Below, piece by piece: positions 6,570 through 15,199 of a stretch of 23,087 nt of DNA. The DNA is taken from NCBI GenBank assembly GCA_900543275.1, contig UQQL01000029.1, positions 1-23,087 of the forward strand, written 5' to 3'. How positions within the stretch are numbered: position 1 is the first letter of the stretch; every line of letters begins with the position of its first letter. The notes under the pieces were generated by a model. The model saw only the letters and a program-made list of their open reading frames with translations. It was not told the origin of the DNA and made no database searches. Source of the stretch: an uncultured Collinsella sp. (lineage in GTDB: Bacteria > Actinomycetota > Coriobacteriia > Coriobacteriales > Coriobacteriaceae). The position numbers and the translations under genes are program-made.

Positions 6570-7645
6570 TAGAGGTCCCCTCCCTTAAATGGAAGCCCCT
6601 GCTCGGCCGCGCGCAGGATGCGCTCGTCGATCTGGGAGCGCACGATGTCGTTGGTGGCGATCCAGGCGGCAAAGCTGGCGTTGTCGGGGGCGCCCAGGCC
6701 CTCCTGCAGTACCGGCGTCGCCTCGGACAGCGCAAGGACAAGCTCGTCGGTGGAGCCTGCACCCACGTTGACGCGGGCATAGACGCCATCGGGAAACTCG
6801 GTTTGGAAGTAGAGCGCCTCGGCTGCGTGCGGACACGAGCGCGCAAGGATGCGCAAGTAGTGCTCGGCGCCCTCGTAGTCCAGCTCGCGCCAAGCAGCGC
6901 TCATCAGCGCGATGAGCGTCCATGGGTCCAAGTCACGCTCCGCATCTTTGGGGCGGCGGCGCAGCGGGGTATTCGCGAGGTACGGCACGGAGTGAGCGGA
7001 GCGAAAGCGCTTGAGCTCCTCGGCGGGGTATTCGAGTTTTGCCATGGCGAGCATCGCGGTGTGGCGGACACCAGCGGGGTCGTTGGGCGCAAAGTCCAAG
7101 CTGCGATTTGCGGCTTCGAGCGACATGCGATAGCGGCCGCTAATGAGGGCGCGCGATGCCAAGGCGGCAAGCCAGCGCAGATAGGGGCGGCGCGCGAGGT
7201 CGCCAGCGGCCTCGCGCTCGTAGGGGTCCTGAGCCGAGGCGATCTTGAGCGCCAGGTCATGCTCGACTTCATCGCACTTGGACACCAGGTACTGTACGTA
7301 TTCCTCGTTGGATTCGGCGGTGAGCGCCGTCAGCATGCGCTGGGCATCCCAGTTGGCCGGATCGAGCGCGGCTGCCTCGCGGAGCATGTTCTCGGCTGCG
7401 GCTTCTTCTTGCTCTGCCTGGGCGTCGTCGGGGATAAAGGGGATGCGGTAGTCGACAGCCTCGACCACCTTGGCAATGAGGTGCTCGGCGCGGTCGCGGT
7501 CGTGCACGATGAGCGGTGCAGGGTTGCGGGTGAATTGTTCCATCAGACGCTCTACGGCGGCACCGTCGGTGAGCGGGATATTGTCGCGGCGCAAGGCCTC
7601 AAGAACGAGGCGATGGCAATCCTCTTGAATGGGATCGAATGCCAT
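6569..7645 (-). CDS. Helical-repeat (TPR-like) protein, 358 aa
   Basis: This is the first gene of the murT-gatD operon. The start is placed at the second in-frame Met (MAFDPIQED) because AAAGGAGG lies 5 bases before it; the Met 10 codons further up has no such signal. The protein is soluble and helical, with TPR-like segments around residues 165-200 (SGRYRMSLEAANRSLDFAPN) and 230-270 (the ELDYEGAEHYLRILARSC stretch). An acidic patch (DDAQAEQEEAAAENML) precedes them. It is a diverged paralogue of the next gene, to which it is coupled by a TAATG overlap. The function is unknown. Its constant company with the lipid II amidation enzyme is the only clue visible here. Confidence 0.8.
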   Translation of the reverse strand: MAFDPIQEDCHRLVLEALRRDNIPLTDGAAVERLMEQFTRNPAPLIVHDRDRAEHLIAKVVEAVDYRIPFIPDDAQAEQEEAAAENMLREAAALDPANWDAQRMLTALTAESNEEYVQYLVSKCDEVEHDLALKIASAQDPYEREAAGDLARRPYLRWLAALASRALISGRYRMSLEAANRSLDFAPNDPAGVRHTAMLAMAKLEYPAEELKRFRSAHSVPYLANTPLRRRPKDAERDLDPWTLIALMSAAWRELDYEGAEHYLRILARSCPHAAEALYFQTEFPDGVYARVNVGAGSTDELVLALSEATPVLQEGLGAPDNASFAAWIATNDIVRSQIDERILRAAEQGLPFKGGDL

Positions 7646-7893
7646 GGGGCCTCCTTTGCTGCGGTTAGGGTTCAAATGTCTCTATATAAGGTTCTAGTTT
7701 ACCCGCATGTGGCACACCGGGGGTGCCGCACTTGGACTTGCACCTTTGCACCACGAAGACGGATGTCGCACAAATGTCGGCACCTTGGACGACCGAGTGG
7801 TATCACGGTGCCGCAAACGGTCGATTTTTGGCGGCGAACGGGGCACATTTTGGAGGAGCACCGTCCTGCCCGGGATATGTGGTCAACCTTGAT

Positions 7894-7959
7894 AAAACGT
7901 TTGCCCAGCTTGGGAGTATGAATGCCCCACAAGGGTCTTCAGGGATAGAAAAAACGTTT
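7894..7959. promoter_or_regulatory. Paired AAAACGTTT sites upstream of the alcohol dehydrogenase
   Basis: AAAACGTTT occurs at 7894-7902 and 7951-7959, 57 bp apart, inside the roughly 500-base gap between divergent operons (7646-8144). The AACGTT core is typical of LacI/GalR-type operators. A possible -10 (TAGAAT, 8002-8007) lies downstream without a good -35, which would suit an activator. No gene is evident in this gap. Regulator and direction of control are inferred. Confidence 0.4.
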
Positions 7960-8077
7960 CATCATGTCGGCTTTAGGTGAATAACTGACCAACCAGAACG
8001 GTAGAATAGTGTTTGTCTGAGCGTTGAGACGTTTAGACATCGCGCATTGTCATCGCCGGCAACGCGCAAAACGGTCC

Positions 8078-8104
8078 TAACGGAGCCAATCGGGTGCTCC
8101 GTTA
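8078..8104 (+). promoter_or_regulatory. Leader stem-loop before the alcohol dehydrogenase
   Basis: TAACGGAGC (8078-8086) and GCTCCGTTA (8096-8104) form perfect 9-bp arms around a 9-base loop, 40 bases before the start codon. There is no T-run, so it is not a plain terminator. It may stabilise the mRNA leader or bind a regulator. Confidence 0.4.
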
Positions 8105-8144
8105 TATACGCAAGTCTAAGAGGGGCTTGTTTAGGAGGCACAGT

Positions 8145-9368
8145 ATGGGACGTTTTACCAATCCTCGCGATCTGTACTTTGGTGAGGGCGCTCGCCACGA
8201 GGTGAAGAACCTCAAGGGCAAGAAGGCCATCATCGTTTCTGGCGGCAGCTCTATGCGCCGCGGCGGGTTCCTGCAGGACGTCGAGAACGACCTTAAGGAA
8301 GGCGGTTTCGAGGTCAAGCTGTTCGAGGGCGTCGAGTCCGACCCGTCCATCGAGACGGTCATGAAGGGCGCCGAGGCCATGCGCGAGTTCGAGCCCGACT
8401 GGATTATCGCCATCGGTGGCGGCTCGCCCATCGATGCCGCTAAGGCCATGTGGGTCTTCTACGAGTATCCCGAGGAGTCCTTCGATAACATCATCCAGCC
8501 GTTCAGCTTCCCCGAGCTGCGTCAGAAGGCTCATTTCTGCGCCATCTCCTCTACCTCCGGCACCGCTACCGAGGTCACCGCGTTCTCCGTCATTACCGAC
8601 TACGCCAAGGGCATCAAGTACCCGCTGGCCGACTTCAACATCACCCCTGATGTCGCCATCGTCGACCCCGAGCTCACCTACACCATGCCCGCCAAGCTGT
8701 GCGCCCACACCGGCATGGATGCTCTGACCCACTGCATGGAGGCCTACGTTTCCACCTGCGCTTCTATGTTCACCGACGCCAACGCCCTGCACGGCATCCG
8801 CGAGATCGTCGAGTGGCTGCCCAAGTCCTATGCTGGCGACCATGAGGCCCGTCAGCACATGCACGAGGCTCAGTGCATCGCCGGTATCGCCTTCTCCTCG
8901 GGCCTGCTCGGCATCGTTCACTCCATGGCTCACAAGACCGGTGCTGCCTTCGAGAACGGCCACATCATCCACGGTGCCGCTAACGCCATGTACCTGGGCA
9001 AGGTAATCCAGTGGAACTCCAAGGACCCGCGTGCTGCTGAGCGTTACGCTTACGTGGCCAAGGAGATCCTGCACCTTCCCGGCGAGACCAACGAGGAGCT
9101 CATCGCTGCGCTCGTCCAGAAGATTCGCGATCTCAACGACCAGCTCAACATTCCGCAGTCCATCAAGGATTACGCGAATGGTGGCGTGAAGGTCGACGCC
9201 GAGAACCCGCAGATGGTTTCCGAGGAGGAGTTCCTCGCCAAGCTCCCCGAGATCGCCGCGAACGCCGAGCAGGACGCCTGCACGCCCGAGAACCCGCGTG
9301 AGACCAAGGCTGCCGACTTCGAGAAGATTCTCAAGGCCTGCTACTACGACACCGACATCGATTTCTAA
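8145..9368 (+). CDS. Iron-dependent (group III) alcohol dehydrogenase, 407 aa
   Basis: It reduces aldehydes to alcohols (or the reverse) with NAD(P)H in the cytoplasm. GGGSPIDAAK (91-100) is the dinucleotide-binding loop and SSTSGTATEVT follows at 135-145. The metal ligands expected from FucO-type enzymes are present: Asp192, His196, His259 and His276 (in GMDALTH, GIVHSMAH and IIHGAANA). It resembles butanol dehydrogenases and the C-terminal half of AdhE. The start is the ATG with AGGAGG 6 bases upstream; an in-frame GTG at 8094 has no SD. It has its own leader and terminator, so it is monocistronic. Substrate cannot be fixed from sequence; ethanol, butanol or 1,3-propanediol are possible. 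Confidence 0.9.
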   Translation: MGRFTNPRDLYFGEGARHEVKNLKGKKAIIVSGGSSMRRGGFLQDVENDLKEGGFEVKLFEGVESDPSIETVMKGAEAMREFEPDWIIAIGGGSPIDAAKAMWVFYEYPEESFDNIIQPFSFPELRQKAHFCAISSTSGTATEVTAFSVITDYAKGIKYPLADFNITPDVAIVDPELTYTMPAKLCAHTGMDALTHCMEAYVSTCASMFTDANALHGIREIVEWLPKSYAGDHEARQHMHEAQCIAGIAFSSGLLGIVHSMAHKTGAAFENGHIIHGAANAMYLGKVIQWNSKDPRAAERYAYVAKEILHLPGETNEELIAALVQKIRDLNDQLNIPQSIKDYANGGVKVDAENPQMVSEEEFLAKLPEIAANAEQDACTPENPRETKAADFEKILKACYYDTDIDF

Positions 9369-9390
9369 TCGACTCTTGTTATCGTAACGA

Positions 9391-9428
9391 GGGGCTCCGC
9401 ACGTATCTGTACGGAGCCCCTTTCTTTT
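9391..9428 (+). terminator. Intrinsic terminator after the alcohol dehydrogenase
   Basis: GGGGCTCCG (9391-9399) pairs with CGGAGCCCC (9412-9420) and is followed by a T-rich stretch, TTTCTTTTTT. It is a strong rho-independent terminator and separates this gene from gldA. Confidence 0.92.
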
Positions 9429-9451
9429 TTCTTTTAGAGAATGGGATAGTT

Positions 9452-10552
9452 ATGGCTGCAATTTTCAATAGCCCCAGCAAGTACATCCAGGGTCCGGACG
9501 AGCTCGCCAAGCTCGGCTCCTATGTCGAGCCGCTCGGCGCTAAGGCCCTCGTCATCGTGACGCCTTCGGGCAAGAAGCGCGTCGGTGCCAAGATCGAGGG
9601 CGGTTTTGCCGAGGCTAAGGCCGAGCTGTTGTTTGAGGATTTTAACGGCGAGTGCTCCAAGGGTGAGGTCGATCGCCTGGTCGCGCTCGCTCGCGACAAC
9701 GGTTGCGACATCATCGTCGGCGTCGGTGGCGGCAAGATCCTCGACACCGCGAAGGCCGTCGCCTATTACCTGGAGTCCCCGGTTATCATTTGTCCCACCA
9801 TTGCTTCGACCGATGCCCCGTGTTCGGCGCTTTCGGTGCTCTACACCGACGATGGCCAGTTCGATAAATATCTCTTCCTTAAGGCAAACCCCAACATTGT
9901 CCTGATGGATACGACGGTTATCGCGGCGAGCCCGGTGCGCCTGACGGTTTCCGGTATGGGCGATGCGCTCGCAACCTACTTTGAGGCCCAGGCGACGCAT
10001 GATGCCGACGGTGGCACCTGCGCTGGCGGCAAGGGCGGCATGGCCGGTCTGGCGCTCGCCAAGCTTTGCTACGAGACGCTTATGGCCGATGGCGTCAAGG
10101 CCAAGGTCGCGCTGGAGAAGGGTGCGCTCACGCCTGCGGTCGAGCATATCATCGAGGCCAATACGCTGCTTTCGGGCATTGGCTTTGAGAGCTCGGGCCT
10201 TGCTGCTGCTCATGCCATCCACAATGGCCTGACGATGCTGCCCGAGTGCCACGGCATGTATCACGGCGAGAAGGTCGCCTTTGGCACCATCGTCCAGCTG
10301 GTACTCGAGGATGCTCCGACTGAGAAACTCGAGGAAGTCCTGGGCTTCTGCATTGAGCTGGGCCTGCCGGTCACGATGAAGGAGCTTGGCGTTGCCGAGG
10401 TTACGCGCGAGCAGGCCATGATTGTTGCCGAGGCCGCGTGCGCGCCCGAGGACACCATGTGCAACATGCCGTTTGAGGTGACGCCCGAGATGGTCGCAAA
10501 CGCCATCCTGGGTGCCGACGCGCTGGGCCACTACTACCTTATGGATGAGTAA
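9452..10552 (+). CDS. gldA: Glycerol dehydrogenase, 366 aa
   Basis: NAD-dependent oxidation of glycerol to dihydroxyacetone, or the reverse. Length and motifs match GldA: GVGGGKILDTAKAVA (90-104) binds NAD, PTIASTDAPCSALSVLY (115-131) contains Asp121 for the substrate, and the zinc ligands are Asp171 (GMGDALATYFEA), His254 and His271 (in AAAHAIHNGL and MYHGEKVAFG). The numbering equals that of the E. coli enzyme. The SD is weak (GGGAT before the ATG). A strong terminator follows. A second GldA-like gene lies just downstream, pointing to a duplication. No dihydroxyacetone kinase gene is in the window. Confidence 0.93.
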   Translation: MAAIFNSPSKYIQGPDELAKLGSYVEPLGAKALVIVTPSGKKRVGAKIEGGFAEAKAELLFEDFNGECSKGEVDRLVALARDNGCDIIVGVGGGKILDTAKAVAYYLESPVIICPTIASTDAPCSALSVLYTDDGQFDKYLFLKANPNIVLMDTTVIAASPVRLTVSGMGDALATYFEAQATHDADGGTCAGGKGGMAGLALAKLCYETLMADGVKAKVALEKGALTPAVEHIIEANTLLSGIGFESSGLAAAHAIHNGLTMLPECHGMYHGEKVAFGTIVQLVLEDAPTEKLEEVLGFCIELGLPVTMKELGVAEVTREQAMIVAEAACAPEDTMCNMPFEVTPEMVANAILGADALGHYYLMDE

Positions 10553-10566
10553 ACTAAGCTAAGGAA

Positions 10567-10600
10567 GGGGCAAAGCCAACAGATGGCTTTGCCCCTTTTT
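10567..10600 (+). terminator. Intrinsic terminator after gldA
   Basis: GGGGCAAAGCCA (10567-10578) pairs with TGGCTTTGCCCC (10584-10595) around a 5-base loop and is followed by TTTTT. It is a textbook rho-independent terminator. Confidence 0.95.
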
Positions 10601-10604
10601 GCTA

Positions 10605-10635
10605 TGGTGCAAAGGGGTCAGGTTACTTTGCACCA
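10605..10635 (+). repeat. REP-like hairpin B
   Basis: TGGTGCAAAG (10605-10614) and CTTTGCACCA (10626-10635) form perfect 10-bp arms around an 11-base loop. The centre AAAGGGGTCAGGTTACTTT matches 16 of 19 bases of the centre of hairpin A at 3262-3296 (read on the minus strand). It lies right after a complete terminator, so it is not needed for termination there. It may affect expression of the GldA-like gene that begins 30 bases later. Confidence 0.7.
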
Positions 10636-10665
10636 ATCGGTGTTTGATGAAGGGCGGATTCTCGT

Positions 10666-11733
10666 ATGGCGCTTCCTATGGTTTACGGCGGTCCCGGTCG
10701 GTATGTTCAGGGGCCGGGCGAACTTTCGCGTCAGGGCAGGTATTTGTCATGGTTGGGCTGCGCTGCCTATGTCTTGTTTGACCAGGGCACCGAGGATCGG
10801 CTGTGCAGGCAGATTGTCGATGGATTTCTGGACGACGATCTAAGCGAGCCGTTCTTTAAAATTTACAACGGTCCGTGTACGGAAGAGGCTGTTGCCGAAA
10901 TGGCTAAGGAAGCCCAGGCTGAGTATTGCGACATGGTGGTGGGTATTGGCGGTGGCAAGATGCTCGATATCGCCAAGGTAGTAGCGTTTTATGCCGAGTT
11001 GCCGTTGTGCGTATGTCCCACGGCGGCCTCAATGGATGGTCCGTGCAGCGCGATTTCGGTGCTGTATCACGAGGATGGGTCGTTCGACCGCTACCTGATG
11101 CTCGAGAAGAATCCAGATCTGGTCGTGGTCGATACCAACGTGGTCGCAGCGGCCCCACTGCGTATGACGGTCGCTGGTATGGGCGATGCGCTGGCAACGT
11201 ACTTCGAGGCGCGTTCGTGCGCCGCGGCGCACGGCGCCAACGAGCACGGTGGCGCGCCGGGGCACTTGGCTCTGGTTGCGGCTCGTGCCTGCTACGACAC
11301 ACTTATGGAGTGCGGTGTCGCTGCCAAGCGCGATCTCAAAAAGGGGCGTACGTCGCCAGCGGTTGAACGCCTGATCGAGTGCAATATTTTGCTCTCGGGT
11401 GTCGGCTTTGAGAGTGGCGGCTTGGCGTTGGCGCATGCCATCGCCAACGGGCTGACGATTCTGCCCGAGTGCAAGGCCATGCATGGTGAGGCCGTGGCAT
11501 TTGGTCTGGTGGTGCAGCTGCGCCTGGAGCGTGCACCCGAGCTTGATCAGGTGCTCGAGTTTTGCCAGCGCGTCGGTCTGCCGACGACGCTTGAGGAGCT
11601 GGGGCTTGATGAGATTACCGATGCCGATTTGCTGAGCGTTGCTGACGCAACTTTTAAGAACGAGCGCAACATGGCCAACGAACAGACAAAGGTGACCAGG
11701 CAAAAGCTCGTGCAGCTCATGTGCGAGGCATAG
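10666..11733 (+). CDS. GldA-like dehydrogenase paralogue, 355 aa
   Basis: A second glycerol-dehydrogenase-family protein, clearly related to the gene before it but strongly diverged. GIGGGKMLDIAKVVA (93-107) is the NAD loop; PTAASMDGPCSAISVLY holds Asp124. The zinc ligands Asp174, His257 and His273 are all kept (MGDALATYFEA, LALAHAIANGL, AMHGEAVAFG). With all catalytic residues present it should be an active enzyme, perhaps with a changed substrate such as another polyol or hydroxy-ketone. The N-terminus is shorter than GldA, and the segment after the first strand is reduced (VLFDQGTEDRLC). AAGGGCGG about 10 bases upstream is a fair SD. It is separated from gldA by a terminator and a REP-like hairpin. 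Confidence 0.85.
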   Translation: MALPMVYGGPGRYVQGPGELSRQGRYLSWLGCAAYVLFDQGTEDRLCRQIVDGFLDDDLSEPFFKIYNGPCTEEAVAEMAKEAQAEYCDMVVGIGGGKMLDIAKVVAFYAELPLCVCPTAASMDGPCSAISVLYHEDGSFDRYLMLEKNPDLVVVDTNVVAAAPLRMTVAGMGDALATYFEARSCAAAHGANEHGGAPGHLALVAARACYDTLMECGVAAKRDLKKGRTSPAVERLIECNILLSGVGFESGGLALAHAIANGLTILPECKAMHGEAVAFGLVVQLRLERAPELDQVLEFCQRVGLPTTLEELGLDEITDADLLSVADATFKNERNMANEQTKVTRQKLVQLMCEA

Positions 11734-11884
11734 TTTGGCGCTTGATTGGCCTTGTGCAATCGAGGCGGCGATAGGCCATGGGCTATTTGCCGCAAAGATG
11801 CTCCGCGTGTAATTTGCCCGAGGCGTGGGCCGATAGCGTATCATTATCTCTTGCTTGTTTGCACTGCTCAGGGAGGGGCCGCGC

Positions 11885-13138
11885 ATGGCGCAGGAACACG
11901 ATCTGTTTGATGACATTATCGAGATCAGCAAGGGTTTCGACTTTCTTAAAAACCCGCTTGGCGGTGTGACCGATGCGCTCGATCCGTCGGCGCCGCAGTG
12001 GAATCCTGCTGACTACAAGGAGCGTCCGCGCGGCAACACCATTCCGTGCTTGACCTGCAAAAACGAAAAGAGTGGCTGCACCGCGTGCATGGACGTGTGC
12101 CCGGTCAACGCCATCGAGGTCGAGGAAGATGCCATCGAGATCCTCGATTCCTGTCGCAAGTGTGGCCTGTGCGCCGCTGCCTGTCCGACTGAGGCGATCA
12201 TCTCGCCGCGCCTGGCGCCCAAAAACCTGTATGACGACATTGTCTCGGCGGCTACAAGTCACGAGACCGCCTACGTTACCTGCACGCGCGCCCTTAAGCG
12301 CATGCCGCGCGAGAACGAGGTCGTCGTTGCCTGCGTGGGCGATATTACAGCCGAGACCTGGTTCTCGGTGCTGGCCGACTATCCCAACGTGAGTGTGTAT
12401 CTGCCGCTGGGCGTGTGCGATAAATGCCGCAACACCGGTGGCGAGGACATGCTGGGCGAGGCGATTGCGAAGGCCGAGGAATGGGCTGGTACGGGTATGG
12501 GCCTGGAGGTCGACCCCAAGAGCCTCAAATGCCATAAGCGCCGCGAGTACGAGCGCAAGGAATACATGGAAAAGATCGCCCGTACCACGGGCCTGACCGT
12601 GACCAAACTCAATCCGGCGACGGCGGCACTGGCTTCGGTGACGCAGAAGCTCAAAGCCCATCGCCATCAGATCACCCAGCTGGAGCGCACGCTCAACACC
12701 ATGTGCGGCACCACGACGACCAAGCGTCGCCGTTCGCTCACCCATGGGCGCCAGCTGGTGCTCTCGACGCTGCAAAACCACCCCGAGCTTGCCCAGAACA
12801 TGCAGGTGAGCACGCCGGAGTGCGATTTTGACAAGTGCACGTCGTGCGGCGAGTGCGTTAACGCGTGTCCCACGTCCGCCTGCGATTTGGTGGGAAGCGG
12901 TCGCTTTGCACTGGAGTCCACGTATTGTTTGGGTTGCGGAGCCTGCGTCAAGGTTTGTCCCGAACATGCGCTCAAGCTGGTCGAACACGATGCGTCCAAT
13001 CTGGTCGTCGCCGATCCCGAGGCCGAGGAAAAGGCCGCCCAGAAGGCGAAGGCTCACGAGGAGGCCGAGAAGGTCAAGGCCGAGACAAAGGCCAAGCTCG
13101 ATAAGATGCTCGATCAGGTGGAAAAGCTCGCAGACTAG
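11885..13138 (+). CDS. Ferredoxin-like protein with four predicted 4Fe-4S clusters, 417 aa
   Basis: The start is the ATG after GGGAGGGG; an upstream in-frame Met lacks a SD. Two 2[4Fe-4S] ferredoxin modules lie at the ends. The N-terminal one has Cys55, 58, 65, 68, 72 and Cys90, 93, 96, 100. The C-terminal one has Cys318, 321, 324, 328 and Cys348, 351, 354, 358, with extra Cys313 and 333. The middle (about 115-300) has a beta-alpha segment with Cys133, Cys150 and the CDKC pair 178/181, then a basic helical region. The tail (375-417) is a highly charged Lys/Glu/Ala helix. There is no signal peptide, so it is cytoplasmic. It is probably an electron-transfer protein for fermentation. Its partner is unknown, and it has its own upstream region of 150 bases. 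Confidence 0.75.
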   Translation: MAQEHDLFDDIIEISKGFDFLKNPLGGVTDALDPSAPQWNPADYKERPRGNTIPCLTCKNEKSGCTACMDVCPVNAIEVEEDAIEILDSCRKCGLCAAACPTEAIISPRLAPKNLYDDIVSAATSHETAYVTCTRALKRMPRENEVVVACVGDITAETWFSVLADYPNVSVYLPLGVCDKCRNTGGEDMLGEAIAKAEEWAGTGMGLEVDPKSLKCHKRREYERKEYMEKIARTTGLTVTKLNPATAALASVTQKLKAHRHQITQLERTLNTMCGTTTTKRRRSLTHGRQLVLSTLQNHPELAQNMQVSTPECDFDKCTSCGECVNACPTSACDLVGSGRFALESTYCLGCGACVKVCPEHALKLVEHDASNLVVADPEAEEKAAQKAKAHEEAEKVKAETKAKLDKMLDQVEKLAD

Positions 13139-13165
13139 TCAGCGACCCCTATCTCTGCTTCATTT

Positions 13166-13215
13166 GCGCCGCCGTGGCGTCCGGGTTCGCCTGGATGCTG
13201 CGGCGGCGCTATACT
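13166..13215 (+). promoter_or_regulatory. Hairpin and candidate promoter before ychF
   Basis: GCGCCGCCG (13166-13174) pairs with CGGCGGCGC (13201-13209); no T-run follows on the plus strand. It directly abuts TATACT (13210-13215), a good -10 for ychF, with only a poor -35 (TTCGCC, 13186-13191). The hairpin may end ferredoxin transcripts, or it may simply lie in the promoter spacer. Confidence 0.4.
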
Positions 13216-13252
13216 TATGCAGTTTGAAGTACCTGTATCAAAAGGAGCTGTC

Positions 13253-14329
<1,077 letters not shown>

Positions 14330-14340
14330 GGACGACGCAT

Positions 14341-14724
14341 ATGTTTAAATATGGCAAAAAAGCTGGCTACATGGGTATTGCGTTGCTCGTACTTGCGGTG
14401 ATTCCGCTGGTGGTCGCAGCGTGTGTTATCCCCAACATTGGTCCCGAGGTGGCAACGAAGTTTAACGCGGCCGGTGAGGTGACGCGCTGGGGCAAGAGCT
14501 ACGAGCTGCTGGCACTGCCGGTGCTCAACCTGCTGCTGAGCGTGGCGACGTACTTTACGGCAGGACGCCAGGCTAAAAACAATGATGACTCCGCCGCCAT
14601 GGCGCGCATCGTGTGCGAGCGCTACCTGCGAAACGGCTGCATCACGGGCGTGTTCCTCAACGTAATCAACGTCTACTTTATGTATTCGGCGATAACCGGC
14701 ACGGGCTTTGGCTTTGGTTTCTAG
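14341..14724 (+). CDS. DUF1648-type membrane protein, 127 aa
   Basis: Three hydrophobic segments are evident: about 10-30 (MGIALLVLAVIPLVVAACVI), 55-72 and 95-118. Between the first two is VATKFNAAGEVTRWGKS, the 'H/K-F-N-x-x-G-x-x-x-R-W-G' pattern of DUF1648/SdpI-type membrane proteins. Members of that group include SdpI, the immunity protein against a peptide toxin in Bacillus, but this protein is short and no toxin gene is nearby. AAGGACG precedes the ATG, and the gene follows ychF by 11 bases, so it is probably in the same transcript. Its last 10 residues are Gly/Phe repeats (GTGFGFGF). Confidence 0.75.
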   Translation: MFKYGKKAGYMGIALLVLAVIPLVVAACVIPNIGPEVATKFNAAGEVTRWGKSYELLALPVLNLLLSVATYFTAGRQAKNNDDSAAMARIVCERYLRNGCITGVFLNVINVYFMYSAITGTGFGFGF

Positions 14725-14733
14725 CTTGTCCTT

Positions 14734-15123
14734 TTAGGCAACGAGCCTGCACGCATATTCAATGGCTGCTGCGAGGCCGCCGCTCGATCGTGGTTTAAAG
14801 ACCATGTCGGCGGCGGCCTCGTTTTCGTATCCGGCGCCGCGAAGGGCGAGCGCGATACCGGCTTCTAAAAGGAGCGGCAGGCCGCGTTGGCTGGTTGCGA
14901 TTACGGCAGCCTGATTGAGCGAGCAGCTGTGCGCTTGGCATTGGATGGCAAGTTCGCCTTGCGCCGGGCAAGGGACCAGAACGGCGGCGACGCGACTTGA
15001 TAGTAATGCAAATGCTGTGCGCTCATCGGGCGAAAGGCATTCGGCTTCAACGACGACGAGCTTGGGCGGTGCGCTGTTTGTGCGAAGCGTGGCTCGGTAC
15101 ATGCGGACCGAAGAACCCGACAT
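14734..15123 (-). CDS. Uncharacterised protein, 129 aa
   Basis: The start is placed at the Met with CAGGAG 6 bases upstream (MSGSSVRMYRATLRT); eight residues could be added at an in-frame upstream Met without a SD. It is a soluble protein of alternating short hydrophobic strands and helices (KLVVVEAE, RVAAVLVPCP, QAAVIATS, PLLLEAGIALALRGAG) with three Cys. I do not recognise a family. It diverges from a small XRE gene across a perfect 26-bp palindrome, so it is probably that regulator's target. Its 3' end carries, on the other strand, the likely terminator of the ychF transcript. Confidence 0.6.
   Translation of the reverse strand: MSGSSVRMYRATLRTNSAPPKLVVVEAECLSPDERTAFALLSSRVAAVLVPCPAQGELAIQCQAHSCSLNQAAVIATSQRGLPLLLEAGIALALRGAGYENEAAADMVFKPRSSGGLAAAIEYACRLVA
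14772..14825 (+). terminator. Terminator of the ychF transcript, inside the convergent gene
   Basis: CGAGGCCGCCG (14772-14782) pairs with CGGCGGCCTCG (14811-14821); an inner TGGT/ACCA stem (14791-14794/14801-14804) caps it, and TTTT follows at 14822-14825. It lies in the coding sequence of the minus-strand 129-aa gene, about 50 bases past the DUF1648 stop. Confidence 0.6.
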
Positions 15124-15145
15124 AGAAAACTCCTGTGTATTCGGC

Positions 15146-15171
15146 AAAACGTAAACTATAGTTTACGTTTT
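15146..15171. promoter_or_regulatory. Perfect 26-bp palindromic operator
   Basis: Each half is AAAACGTAAACTA read towards the centre, with no mismatch and no spacer. It lies between the divergent 129-aa gene and the XRE gene, and its centre (ACTATAGT) could supply -10 elements in both directions. A dimeric HTH protein bound here would shut both promoters. The XRE protein encoded 30 bases away is the obvious candidate (inference). Confidence 0.8.
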
Positions 15172-15199
15172 TGTTCAGCTCCATTTCAAACTCGGCTGC

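Noticed and set aside
11783..13057. 424-codon frame antisense to the ferredoxin-like gene
   Set aside because: The cysteine motifs and SD are on the plus strand; the antisense frame is a compositional shadow.
13217..13252. Upstream ATG for ychF
   Set aside because: It would add 12 residues not seen in YchF proteins; the GTG at 13253 has the SD and the family N-terminus.
14341..14724. Toxin-immunity role by analogy with SdpI
   Set aside because: Only a DUF1648-like motif is shared; no SdpC-like toxin or SdpR-like regulator is nearby and the gene sits in the ychF transcript.
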